Source: LMUY01 sp964247705 (GTDB lineage Bacteria > Pseudomonadota > Alphaproteobacteria > Acetobacterales > Acetobacteraceae). Taken from it: a stretch of DNA of 64,000 nt. The stretch covers positions 62,001-126,000 of the forward strand of contig CAXTVQ010000001.1 of assembly GCA_964247705.1 (NCBI GenBank), given 5' to 3'. The notes beneath the pieces are model-generated. The model saw nothing but the letters and a program-made list of their open reading frames with translations, searched no databases and was not told where the DNA came from. A program made the translations under genes and the position numbers. Of the stretch, positions 34,291 through 42,928 are shown piece after piece (position 1 is the first letter of the stretch; each line of letters opens with the position of its first letter).

Positions 34291-34743
34291 ATGAAACAGC
34301 TTCTTGCTCTCACCCTGGCCGCTGGTATCGGCTTTGGCAGTGGTGCGGTCTTCGTCGGCACCCGCGCGGACGCGCAAGGTGCACCGACGCCGCCCCCGCC
34401 GCCGCCGCCCGGCATGATGGGTGACCGCGGGCCGGATGGGATGCGGCCGGATATGATGCGTCCCGGCATGATGGGCGGGCGCATGATGCACCGAGGCGGC
34501 TTCATGCGCCGCATGCGGGAGTTTTCGCTGGTCTATCCAGCGCCGGACCGTGCCTTGTCGGGGCCGGACGTGCAGAAGATCGCCGAGGCGTTCCTGCTGT
34601 TCAACGGCAACCACACCTGGAAGGTGACCGAAGTGACGGAAGAGCCGAACCGGGTGACCTTCGCGTTCGCCACGCCGGATGGCACGGCGATCGCCCATTT
34701 CGCAATGGACCGGCACACGGCACGCCCCGAACGGCTGAACTAA
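34291..34743 (+). CDS. Exported Met/Pro-rich protein of unknown function
   Basis: A 150-aa protein with a signal peptide (KQLLALTLAAGIGFGSGAVF, cleavage near DAQG, residue 30). Residues 33-40 are a run of prolines, and residues 41-76 contain nine or more methionines in MM and MxxMM arrangements (PGMMGDRGPDGM, RPDMMRPGMMGGRMM). The rest is a compact domain, SGPDVQKIAEAFLLFNGNHT near 90-110 and ATPDGTAIAHFAMDRHTA. Methionine clusters of this kind bind Cu(I) or Ag(I) in periplasmic proteins such as CusF/CueO-type and PcoA; metal binding here is inferred. It is divergent from the two-component genes and may be their target. The family is not recognised. Confidence 0.7.
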   Translation: MKQLLALTLAAGIGFGSGAVFVGTRADAQGAPTPPPPPPPGMMGDRGPDGMRPDMMRPGMMGGRMMHRGGFMRRMREFSLVYPAPDRALSGPDVQKIAEAFLLFNGNHTWKVTEVTEEPNRVTFAFATPDGTAIAHFAMDRHTARPERLN

Positions 34744-34781
34744 CGCGACGAAGGGATCCGGGACGGGCTAGTCTCGCCCCG

Positions 34782-35444
34782 GTGACTTCGCAAGTGACCC
34801 CGATCGCCCGCTTGGCCCTCGAACGGCTGATCTGTCTGGACGCCGATTTCGGGCGGATCGAGGCGGCGGCCGGCCCGTTGCCCTGGCGTACCCGCGCGCG
34901 GGGTTTTCCCGGCCTGTTGCAGGCGATCGTTGGCCAGCAAATCAGCAACGGCGCCGCGGCCGCCATCTGGAGCCGGGTGGCGGCGCTGCCGGGTGCGCTG
35001 GACCCCGGCGGGCTGTTGGCCCTGGACGGCGAGGCGCTGCGGGGGGCGGGCCTGTCGCGGCCGAAAGTCCTGCACGCCCAGGCGCTTGCGGCGGCCTTCG
35101 TGGACGGACGGCTGAGCGAGCCGGCATTGGCCGCGATGGCCGACGAGGAGGCGGTGAGCGCACTCTCGGCAGTGCGCGGCCTGGGACGGTGGACGGCGGA
35201 GGTCTACCTGCTGTTCGCCCTGGAACGAGAGGACGTGTTTCCGTCCGGCGACCTCGCTTTGGCCGCTTCGGTCGCCGACCTGAAAGGGCTGGCGGCACGA
35301 CCTAACCCGGCGGCGTTGCGCCGCATGGCCGAGGCCTGGGCGCCGCACCGGGCAATGGCGGCGCGGCTGCTGTGGCATCATTGGCGGTTCCGCACCGGGC
35401 GGCCGACGATGGATGACGAGCCGGGCGGCCTGACGACGGCGTAA
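34782..35444 (+). CDS. DNA-3-methyladenine glycosylase II (AlkA-type, HhH-GPD)
   Basis: Base-excision repair glycosylase that removes alkylated purines. The 220-aa protein carries the core FPGLLQAIVGQQISNGAAAA near 42-61, a helix-hairpin-helix LSAVRGLGRWTAEVYLLFAL near 128-147, and the catalytic aspartate in FPSGDLALAAS near 153-163 (D about 157). Like other short AlkA forms it lacks the N-terminal beta domain of E. coli AlkA (282 aa). The start is a GTG at 34782. The gene stands between the Met-rich protein and an unknown two-gene operon, without evident functional link to either. Confidence 0.9.
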   Translation: MTSQVTPIARLALERLICLDADFGRIEAAAGPLPWRTRARGFPGLLQAIVGQQISNGAAAAIWSRVAALPGALDPGGLLALDGEALRGAGLSRPKVLHAQALAAAFVDGRLSEPALAAMADEEAVSALSAVRGLGRWTAEVYLLFALEREDVFPSGDLALAASVADLKGLAARPNPAALRRMAEAWAPHRAMAARLLWHHWRFRTGRPTMDDEPGGLTTA

Positions 35445-35479
35445 ACCAGTTCTTAAAGCCTTCGGCGCAGTGTCGTTGC

Positions 35480-36583
35480 GTGACCCAGCAAACCAAGAAC
35501 AGAACGTTCCAGCCGAGCACGTTTCTCGAACGGGGCGTCTCCGTGCCGTTTACCACGCCGGTGCTGACCGGGGCCCGCGTGCGGCCGGCGGAGCGCTTTG
35601 GGCTGGAGATGATCGTGCCAAATCCCTCCGGCGGGCGTGGCAGCTATGTGTTGCCATGGACCGAAATGCGGGCGCTCTGCCGGCCCACCGTGCACGACGT
35701 GCAATTGACCGAGCGGATCGCCGCCCTGCGCAGCGTGACACCGGCGACCATCCGCCGCGCCGCGAAGGAAACGGCCTCGGAGGGGTTTGCCGGGCGGGCT
35801 GCCAGCGCCGCTGCTGGCCTGGCTTTGGCGGCCGAGCGGGACAGTATGGTCATGACCAACTTCCAGCTCCTGCTCCGCCTCGTGCAACAGGAGGAACCAC
35901 CCGATGCGGGCACGCGCCCGCCCGAGGCCGATCGCCCCGCCGACCTGGAATTAAGGGCCAAGCGCACGATCGCGGCCATTGCGCCACGGCTCGGCCAGGA
36001 TGCGCTGGCGATCGGCGCCAACCTGGAAGCGCTTGCCGCCTTGTATGAGCCGGTGGGCCTCGGCCCGAGGGCGACCCCCGCGCGGCTGCCGCATGCGGCT
36101 GGGCTGCTCAAACTGCTTCGCCAGGAAGCCGAGGCCTTGGCGCCGATGATGGACGACCAAACCCCGGAGTTGCTTCAGTTGCTGATGAGCACCGCAGACC
36201 TGACCCTGTCCCTGGCGGAGAGCGAATTGGCAGACGCTCGTGTTCGGGCGAATGACGTCGTCGGCTTGCTGGCGTCCTGGCGGGAGGACTCTGCGGCGCT
36301 GCACCGGCAGCTCGCCCGGGCGGATTGGATGCTCGATGGCTGGGAGAGGGTCTGCCAGATCTGGGCGCTCGATCCACGCGCGTGCGCACGGCTCGAGGCG
36401 CTGGAGGAAATCGTCTCCTTGCTGCCAGTCGTCCCGCGCGAGGTCGGAAATTGGACCAAGTTCAAGATCGACATAGACCCCGTCGTCGTTCTGCGCAGGA
36501 TGATCCCCGGCCACCATGACTGGCGCACCGGCGCCTGCGTGCAGGATACGATCGCACGCAACGAAGCGCTGCTTGCAGCATGA
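35480..36583 (+). CDS. Hypothetical helical protein (unknown pair, first gene)
   Basis: A 367-aa soluble protein without signal peptide or membrane segment. The N-terminal 60 residues look globular (SVPFTTPVLTGARVRP, GLEMIVPNPSGGRGSYVLPW); the remainder is predicted nearly all alpha-helical, with repeated Leu/Ala/Glu-rich helices such as LELRAKRTIAAIAPRLGQDA and LLQLLMSTADLTLSLAESEL. A short Cys-containing segment near RVCQIWALDPRACARLEALE and a C-terminal HHDWRTGACVQDTIARNE close it. The GTG at 35480 has no good ribosome site, so the start is uncertain. It overlaps the next unknown gene by 4 bp. I do not recognise the family. Confidence 0.72.
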   Translation: MTQQTKNRTFQPSTFLERGVSVPFTTPVLTGARVRPAERFGLEMIVPNPSGGRGSYVLPWTEMRALCRPTVHDVQLTERIAALRSVTPATIRRAAKETASEGFAGRAASAAAGLALAAERDSMVMTNFQLLLRLVQQEEPPDAGTRPPEADRPADLELRAKRTIAAIAPRLGQDALAIGANLEALAALYEPVGLGPRATPARLPHAAGLLKLLRQEAEALAPMMDDQTPELLQLLMSTADLTLSLAESELADARVRANDVVGLLASWREDSAALHRQLARADWMLDGWERVCQIWALDPRACARLEALEEIVSLLPVVPREVGNWTKFKIDIDPVVVLRRMIPGHHDWRTGACVQDTIARNEALLAA

Positions 36584-37752
36584 CCCCGGTCTCGCAGATC
36601 CAGGCAAGCCTGGCGCAAGCGCGCGATGCGCAAGTCGCCCGCGTGGTGGCCCTGGTGGACGCAATGCCGGAACGCGGCGTGGCGGACGCGCTGATCGCAC
36701 CGCTGCGCCCACGCCTGGCGCAGTTGGGCGTGGACCGGCCACTCGGTTTCACCAGGCTCCTGGTCACGCCGCTGAACCCGGTCATCATGCCCTTGCCGGC
36801 GTGGCAGCGCTCCGCCATCGGGGTGCCACGGCCCGCTTTGTCGGTCCTGGGCAGGACCGTGCTGGCATCGCTGCCTGACTACGCGGATTGGCAAGGCGAT
36901 TGGGACGGGCTGGTCGCGGCTGGGATGATGCTGTGGCCGAAAGCGGCCGCCGTGCTCGAAACCATGCCGATGCCACGAGACTGGTTCGATGTGACCGGGT
37001 TGGCGGCCAACCAGTTCGCGGGCGTGGTGAAGATCGCATCCGCGGTGCTCCATGAGGCCGTTGCGATCGAGCGCCTTGCCCGGACCCGGGAGCCCATTCC
37101 GAACGGCGATATCTTGGCCATCCTGTCCCGCAGCCGGACACGCGGGGCAGCGGCTTTGGACACGGTCGTGTCTGTCATGCTGGCGCGGTTGCCCGTGCCT
37201 TCCCAGGTTGCGTTGCTGGCAGTGGAAGCGGCCGGCAACGATCGCGCGATCGGGCGAGCGATCGACCGGTTGGCGGCGACCCTCACGACTCCGGCGCTCG
37301 ATGCCTCGGATTTGCGGGAAGCATCGGTGGAGACGTGCCGCATCGTTGCAATGATCGACGCGCTCGACTGCGGAGCCTCTGCGGACCGGCGCGCGCAACT
37401 GGAGCAGATCCGGCGCGAGGCGGACGTGTTGAACCGGCGCACGTTTGGCCGGGCCGTCGATCAGTTCGTGACCCTGGCTCAGTCGGCGATGTCGGCCTCA
37501 TTCGACGATACGGTGATTGCCGGCCTCGAAGCGTTTGCCCGCGACCTGCGCCGGCTGGCGACCATCTCCCGCCGCCTCGGTGGCGCCGACGAGTATGACG
37601 GGCGCCTGGAGGCGACGGCTGCGGCGGTCCAGACGGTCGGCGGCGACTTGGGCTTCGCCGACCGGATCCGGCTGGTGGAGATCCTGGCAGGGCCCGAGCA
37701 GGCGCTGGCCATGATGACCGGGTTGCGTGACGTAACGCCCATCGCAGGGTGA
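36580..37752 (+). CDS. Hypothetical helical protein (unknown pair, second gene)
   Basis: A 390-aa cytoplasmic protein, mainly alpha-helical, without recognisable motif. Notable stretches are LLVTPLNPVIMPLPAWQRSA near 61-80, WFDVTGLAANQFAGVVKIAS near 135-154 and a C-terminal helical half with FDDTVIAGLEAFARDLRRLA near 308-327. The ATG overlaps the stop of the first gene (ATGA), so the two proteins are probably made in fixed ratio and may form a complex (inference). The operon is bounded by alkA upstream and a convergent DUF1127 gene 33 bp downstream. No phage, toxin or secretion hallmark was seen. Confidence 0.72.
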   Translation: MTPVSQIQASLAQARDAQVARVVALVDAMPERGVADALIAPLRPRLAQLGVDRPLGFTRLLVTPLNPVIMPLPAWQRSAIGVPRPALSVLGRTVLASLPDYADWQGDWDGLVAAGMMLWPKAAAVLETMPMPRDWFDVTGLAANQFAGVVKIASAVLHEAVAIERLARTREPIPNGDILAILSRSRTRGAAALDTVVSVMLARLPVPSQVALLAVEAAGNDRAIGRAIDRLAATLTTPALDASDLREASVETCRIVAMIDALDCGASADRRAQLEQIRREADVLNRRTFGRAVDQFVTLAQSAMSASFDDTVIAGLEAFARDLRRLATISRRLGGADEYDGRLEATAAAVQTVGGDLGFADRIRLVEILAGPEQALAMMTGLRDVTPIAG

Positions 37753-37785
37753 GCACGGTCCAGCGCTAGTGGGTCCGGGTCAGGG

Positions 37786-38004
37786 TTAGCGGTGGATGTC
37801 CCACACCGGCGCCTCGGCGATGAACTGCGCCTGTGCGCGCGAAATACCAATGTCGCTGAGCGCACGGTCGTCGAGCATCGCGAGCTGCCGCCGGGTGGAC
37901 ACGTCCTGGTAGGCAGCGCGCATAGCCTGCCATGCGAGGCCCAACCGAGCCTGGAAGCCGACCCGGCTCGGGGTGAAATGCAGTTTGACGACGGTCTGCG
38001 ACAT
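37786..38004 (-). CDS. DUF1127 small protein
   Basis: A 72-aa protein with the DUF1127 core RRQLAMLDDRALSDIGISRA near 38-57. In alphaproteobacteria, some DUF1127 proteins bind RNA and affect sRNA maturation and phosphate or arginine metabolism; others are uncharacterised. The N-terminal part (WQAMRAAYQDVSTRRQL) is basic and helical, as usual for the family. The gene is divergent from the LysR regulator gene across a 94-bp gap that holds symmetric operator-like sites, so it is a likely target of that regulator. Confidence 0.85.
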   Translation of the reverse strand: MSQTVVKLHFTPSRVGFQARLGLAWQAMRAAYQDVSTRRQLAMLDDRALSDIGISRAQAQFIAEAPVWDIHR

Positions 38005-38045
38005 GATTGCCTCCTTGCTGACACCGATAGGATGGCCCTGACGCT

Positions 38046-38094
38046 CTGATCAGGGAAACGAATTGTCATGATCCAACTTATCAGGGATACTGAT
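38046..38094. promoter_or_regulatory. Repeated ATCAGGGA sites between DUF1127 and the LysR gene
   Basis: ATCAGGGAAAC (38049-38059) and ATCAGGGATAC (38080-38090) form a direct repeat 31 bp apart, three helical turns. The first overlaps the palindrome CTGATCAG (38046-38053); the second forms ATCAG-N5-CTGAT (38080-38094). LysR-type regulators usually bind two such sites in the divergent promoter between their own gene and the target. Assignment to this regulator is inferred from position. Confidence 0.5.
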
Positions 38095-38098
38095 CCAC

Positions 38099-38998
38099 AT
38101 GGACACAGCTCCCGCGATCGATCCCGCCCTGCTCCGCGCTTTCGCCTTCATCGCCGAGGAAGGCAGCTTCACGCGCGCGGCCGAGCGGGTCGGGCGTACT
38201 CAGTCGGCCGTGTCGATGCAGGTGCAGCGGCTGGAGGCCTTGCTCGGGCAAACGTTGCTGCTACGGGGCAAAGGCGGCGCGGTCCACCTGACCAGCCACG
38301 GGCGCTACTTGCTCGACCGGTCGCGGGAGGTGCTCGCGCTCAATGACGAGATCTGGCAGGCGTTCCATTCGCCCACGGTGCAGGGAACGGTGCGCTTGGG
38401 CACGCCCGACGATTATGCGCTGCGCTACCTGCCGGGGGTGTTGCGCCGCTTCGCCCTGTCCCACCCGGCGGTCGACGTGGATGTGCTGTGCGCGCCCTCG
38501 CACGAAGTGGTGCAGCGGCTGAACGAAGGCGATCTGGACCTGACGCTATGTTCGGATGGGCACAAGCCGAAGGGGCTGGACGGCGTGCTGCTTTGGGAAG
38601 GGCCGCTTCGCTGGGTCACCTCGTCCCGCTACGCGCCGCACCGGATGGATCCGCTGCCCTTGGCGTTGTCGCTCGAAAGCCACCGCTGTGCCTGGCGCGG
38701 CAACGTGTTGCGGGTGCTGGAGAAGGCGGGCCGGCGTTACCGCGTCGCCTATACCAGCGCATCGCTGGCCGGTTCCCATGCGCCGGTGATGGCAGGGCTG
38801 GCAGTCACGGTGTCCAACGTCACGTGGGTGCCGGAGGGCCTGCGCCTGCTGCCACCCGGTGAACTGCCGGCGCTGCCGAGTTCGGAGGTCCATCTATGGA
38901 AGGCCCGCAACCCGGCGCAGCCGGTAACGGATGTGCTGGCGGCGCACATTGCCGCCACCTTCGAGGAGGAGATGCGCCGGCCGAACGAGGCGGCATGA
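38099..38998 (+). CDS. LysR-family transcriptional regulator
   Basis: A 299-aa regulator. The N-terminal helix-turn-helix covers LLRAFAFIAEEGSFTRAAERVGRTQSAVSM near 11-40, followed by QRLEALLGQTLLLR; the effector-binding domain starts at about residue 90 (GTVRLGTPDDYALRYLPGVL). The ATG at 38099 is within 5 bp of the candidate operator, which suggests autorepression. It is divergent from DUF1127 and lies 22 bp before a membrane-protein gene on the same strand. The ligand is unknown. Confidence 0.92.
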   Translation: MDTAPAIDPALLRAFAFIAEEGSFTRAAERVGRTQSAVSMQVQRLEALLGQTLLLRGKGGAVHLTSHGRYLLDRSREVLALNDEIWQAFHSPTVQGTVRLGTPDDYALRYLPGVLRRFALSHPAVDVDVLCAPSHEVVQRLNEGDLDLTLCSDGHKPKGLDGVLLWEGPLRWVTSSRYAPHRMDPLPLALSLESHRCAWRGNVLRVLEKAGRRYRVAYTSASLAGSHAPVMAGLAVTVSNVTWVPEGLRLLPPGELPALPSSEVHLWKARNPAQPVTDVLAAHIAATFEEEMRRPNEAA

Positions 38999-39020
38999 TC
39001 CCGCATCCGTAGCCGCACCC

Positions 39021-39548
39021 ATGCAATCGCTCTCGCAAGCCTTGGCACCGTGGCACGATTTCTACACTCTCCTGGGCGAGGCCTCCGCAACGATGACGGG
39101 GCTGCTGTTCGTCGCCGCGTCGCTCGGATCGGCGATCTTCGCGCAGAGTTCGCTGGGCGCGCTGCGCATGTTCCTGTCGGCCAGCGTGGTGCAGTTCGCC
39201 AGCATCCTGTCGGGCAGCCTGATCGTTCTCGCGCCGCTGCATCGATGGGAGCAGGCAGGCGCCCTGATCCTGGCATGCGGCCTACTGGGAGTGCTCTATT
39301 CAGGCCTAGCCTGGCGAACCGCGGTGCGGGACGGCGTCCATGCCAAGATCGATTTGGAGGACCGGCTCTGGTACGCGGTGGCCCCCGCGGTCGGCTACCT
39401 CATTGAGGCCGGCGCCGGCATCGCACTTTTTCTGCGCATGGGCAGCGCATGCCTGGTTCTGGCCGTCGCCGTGAGCGTGTTGTTGGCAGCGGCGATCCAC
39501 AATGCCTGGGACATCACCATCTGGAGCGTCACGCGCAAGCGGGAGTGA
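39021..39548 (+). CDS. Hypothetical five-helix membrane protein
   Basis: A 175-aa protein with five predicted membrane helices, near residues 17-37 (SATMTGLLFVAASLGSAIFA), 46-66, 76-95, 117-137 and 144-167. It begins with HDFYTLLGEASATMTGLLF, a pattern of small uncharacterised membrane proteins of alphaproteobacteria; I know no function. Conserved-looking acidic and aromatic positions (WHDF, HNAWDITIW) lie at the membrane edges. It follows the LysR gene by 22 bp and converges with the peptide transporter operon, whose last gene ends 3 bp away. Confidence 0.75.
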   Translation: MQSLSQALAPWHDFYTLLGEASATMTGLLFVAASLGSAIFAQSSLGALRMFLSASVVQFASILSGSLIVLAPLHRWEQAGALILACGLLGVLYSGLAWRTAVRDGVHAKIDLEDRLWYAVAPAVGYLIEAGAGIALFLRMGSACLVLAVAVSVLLAAAIHNAWDITIWSVTRKRE

Positions 39549-39551
39549 ACC

Positions 39552-40487
39552 TCACCGCTCGCTGCGCGGATCGAACGCGTGCTGCAGGCCGTCTCCGAGG
39601 AAGTTTACCGCGATGACGGTGATGAAAATCAGCAGTCCCGGGTAGATCGCGATCGCCGGGTCGGTGGTGACCATGTCTTGCGCGTTGTTCAGCATGTTGC
39701 CCCAGGAGGGCGTGGGGGCGACGATGCCGAACCCCAGGAAACTCAGCACGCTCTCGAACAGGATCACGCGCCCGACTGTCAGCGTCACCGCCACGATCAG
39801 CGGGGTCGCGACGTTGGGCAGGATGTGGCTGGCCATCACGTAGCCGGCCCCGCCACCGCTCGCCCGGGCGGAGCGGACATAGTCGCGTTCACGCAATGCG
39901 AGCGTGGCGGCGCGGGTCAGGCGGGCGATCCCCGTCCAGTCCACCAGCGCGATGATCACCACCACGCGCCAGAACCCGGCGGCTCCCGAATGCGCGAACT
40001 CGGAGGAGAAGCCGAGCTTGGTGAGATCCAGCGCGCCGAGCACGATCAGCAGCGGCAGCAGAGGCAGCGCGATCATGCCGTCGGTGAAGCGCATCAGCAC
40101 GCCGTCGGTCCGCCCGCCGATATAGCCGGCGACAACGCCCACCAGCAGTCCGAACAGGCTGCCGAACACGGTGGAGAGCACGCCGACCAGCAGCGAGATC
40201 TGTCCCCCCAACATGAGACGGACCAACTCGTCACGGCCGGCCTCGTCGGTGCCGAGCGGGTGATCGGCCGAGGGCGGGCCATATTGCGAGAACAGATCCG
40301 TCTGATACGGGTCGGTGCCCAGCCAGTGCGCGGTGGGCCAGGCGGCGAGCGCGAACAGCAGCAGCAGGAACAGCACGACCAAGCTCGCCATCCCGGTGCG
40401 GTGATGGCGGAAGCGGCGCCATCGCAGCGTCCACGGCGAGACGGCGCGTTCGGTCGTGGCCGGGGGTCCGAGGGCGGTGGCGCTCAT
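39552..40487 (-). CDS. Peptide/oligopeptide ABC transporter permease (DppC/OppC-like)
   Basis: Second permease of a peptide importer, 311 aa. After a cytoplasmic N-terminus and the first membrane helix (GMASLVVLFLLLLFALAAWP near 32-51) it has the family stretch GPPSADHPLGTDEAGRDELVRL near 68-90 in the periplasm. Five more helices follow, with the EAA loop around RASGGGAGYVMASHILPNVA near 207-226 and the ending FLGDGLQHAFDPR. The ATG at 40487 overlaps the DppB stop (ATGA). It is the last gene of the eight-gene - strand operon starting at 47189; the frame runs on far upstream but is not permease-like there. Confidence 0.94.
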   Translation of the reverse strand: MSATALGPPATTERAVSPWTLRWRRFRHHRTGMASLVVLFLLLLFALAAWPTAHWLGTDPYQTDLFSQYGPPSADHPLGTDEAGRDELVRLMLGGQISLLVGVLSTVFGSLFGLLVGVVAGYIGGRTDGVLMRFTDGMIALPLLPLLIVLGALDLTKLGFSSEFAHSGAAGFWRVVVIIALVDWTGIARLTRAATLALRERDYVRSARASGGGAGYVMASHILPNVATPLIVAVTLTVGRVILFESVLSFLGFGIVAPTPSWGNMLNNAQDMVTTDPAIAIYPGLLIFITVIAVNFLGDGLQHAFDPRSER

Positions 40488-41434
40488 AGGCTGATCCTCG
40501 GGTCGAGCCAGCCATAGGCTAAGTCGGCGGCCAGGTTGCTGAGCAGGGTGATCAGGGTGGCGAACAGCAGCCCGGTGAGGGCGAGGTTGAAATCGTTGCC
40601 GAGGATGGCGTCGTAGATCATCTTGCCCATGCCGGGTGCGGCGAACATGGTTTCCGTGACCAATGCGCCGCTGAACAGGGTGCCGAAGCTCAGCGCCATC
40701 ACCGTCACCACGGGGATCATCGCGTTGCGCAGCGCGTGCACCATCACGATCCGCCCCTCCCCCGCCCCCTTGGCCCGCGCCGTGCGGACATGGTCCATGC
40801 GCATGGTTTCGATCATGGCGGCACGGACGAAGCGGGTGAACTGCCCCGTGTTGGCCAAGGCCAGCGTGGTCACGGGCATGATCAGATGGCGGAGATAGTC
40901 GTTGAAGCTGCCGTTGCCAACGGTGCTGAGCCCGCTGGCGGGAAGCCAGTGAAGCTGCACGGCAAAGATCAGGATCATCACCAGCGCCAGCCAGAACACG
41001 GGCACGGAGATGCCGGCGAAGGCGAACAGGCTCACGAAGCTGTCGATCCATCCCCCCGGCTTCATGGCGGCGGCAATGCCAAGGATGAAGGCGAGCAGCA
41101 CGGAAAGCACGAAGCTGGCGAGCATCAACTTGCAGGTGACCCAGAGGGCCGGACCCAGCACCTCCAGCACCGGTTGGGCATGGGTGCGGGAAAACCCGAA
41201 ATCGCCCTGCAGGGCCGCGACCAGCCAGTGCCAGTAGCGCAGCAGGATCGGCTGATCGAGCCCATAGATAGCGCGCAAATGGGCGACCACCTCGGGCGTG
41301 GCGCCGGGGTTCGACGAGATCATGATGTCGATCGGGTCCCCGGGCATCAGCCCGATCAGGCTGTAGATCACGAACGACATCACCAGCAACACGAGGGCCG
41401 CCTGGCCGACACGGCGGAGGATGAAGCGGGTCAT
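40484..41434 (-). CDS. Peptide/oligopeptide ABC transporter permease (DppB/OppB-like)
   Basis: First permease of the peptide importer, 316 aa with six membrane helices. Family landmarks: FILRRVGQAALVLLVMSFVI near 4-23, LMPGDPID near 30-37, RAIYGLDQPILLRYWHWL near 54-71, the EAA loop TARAKGAGEGRIVMVHALRN near 210-229 and the C-terminal LLSNLAADLAYGWLDPRI. The ATG at 41434 lies 8 bp after the DppF-type ATPase stop. It works with the DppC-like permease and the two ATPases. Substrates are likely short peptides, but related systems carry other solutes. Confidence 0.94.
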   Translation of the reverse strand: MTRFILRRVGQAALVLLVMSFVIYSLIGLMPGDPIDIMISSNPGATPEVVAHLRAIYGLDQPILLRYWHWLVAALQGDFGFSRTHAQPVLEVLGPALWVTCKLMLASFVLSVLLAFILGIAAAMKPGGWIDSFVSLFAFAGISVPVFWLALVMILIFAVQLHWLPASGLSTVGNGSFNDYLRHLIMPVTTLALANTGQFTRFVRAAMIETMRMDHVRTARAKGAGEGRIVMVHALRNAMIPVVTVMALSFGTLFSGALVTETMFAAPGMGKMIYDAILGNDFNLALTGLLFATLITLLSNLAADLAYGWLDPRISL

Positions 41435-41442
41435 GGGCGCGC

Positions 41443-42377
<935 letters not shown>

Positions 42378-42381
<4 letters not shown>

Positions 42382-42671
42382 CGCGCGTGTGATGCCGTCG
42401 TGAACGCCGGACTATCCTCGGGATGCGCCTCGAACCAGAGGACGTCGGCGTCGAACTCCCGCTCCCCTGACCAGGTGAGGACATGGCCGTCCTCAACGTT
42501 TCTAACCTGGCGGAAAAAAGCAGGATCCTGAAATGCATCGGACACGCCGCAGCCGACGAGGGGTTTGAAGTCGGCGATCGTCGTCGAGCCGTCCTGCCAG
42601 GCAAGCCGCACGGTGTGCGTTGAGGTATCCGCCTCGGCGTTCATGATCACGTTCTGCAACAGCCCGGCCAT
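42378..42671 (-). CDS. DUF2442 domain protein (partner of DUF4160)
   Basis: A 97-aa protein with the DUF2442 layout: THTVRLAWQDGSTTIADFKP near 20-39, a variable middle (FQDPAFFRQVRNVEDGHVLT), and the terminal WSGEREFDADVLWFEA near 68-83. The frame stays open upstream, but the ATG at 42671 shares its A with the stop of DUF4160 (TAATG), so the two are translationally coupled. DUF4160-DUF2442 pairs are widespread in bacteria and have been treated as toxin-antitoxin-like modules; no activity is established to my knowledge. Its own stop overlaps the dppF start (TTGA). Confidence 0.82.
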
Positions 42672-42919
42672 TAGATCTCTCCAAATGCCTCGCCCGCGCG
42701 CGCCCGCTGGCAAGCAGGATCCAAAGCGGCGCGATTGCTGGCGGCCCAATCCCTGATCCGCCGAAGAGTAGCAGCAGAGACCGTACCGGGCAGCAGCATG
42801 CCGTCGCTGATGGTCATGATAGCTTGTTCGTCACCTTGCTGAATGTGGAAGTGTGGCAGCGGATGGTCGTTATAGACCATGCGGATTGTAACGCCATCGA
42901 AGCGCGCAACTACGGGCAT
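42671..42919 (-). CDS. DUF4160 domain protein
   Basis: An 82-aa protein with the family hallmark VYNDHPLPHFHIQQGDEQAI near 15-34, in which the HPxPHFH triad of histidines is conserved, followed by SDGMLLPGTVSAATLRRIRDWA. The ATG at 42919 lies 9 bp after the DppD stop. Only one codon-overlap away is its usual partner DUF2442. The histidine-rich motif could bind metal or form an active site; neither is shown. Placement inside a peptide transporter operon, with coupled starts on both sides, suggests acquisition as a unit or operon capture. Confidence 0.85.
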   Translation of the reverse strand: MPVVARFDGVTIRMVYNDHPLPHFHIQQGDEQAIMTISDGMLLPGTVSAATLRRIRDWAASNRAALDPACQRARAGEAFGEI

Positions 42920-42928
42920 CTAAGACAA

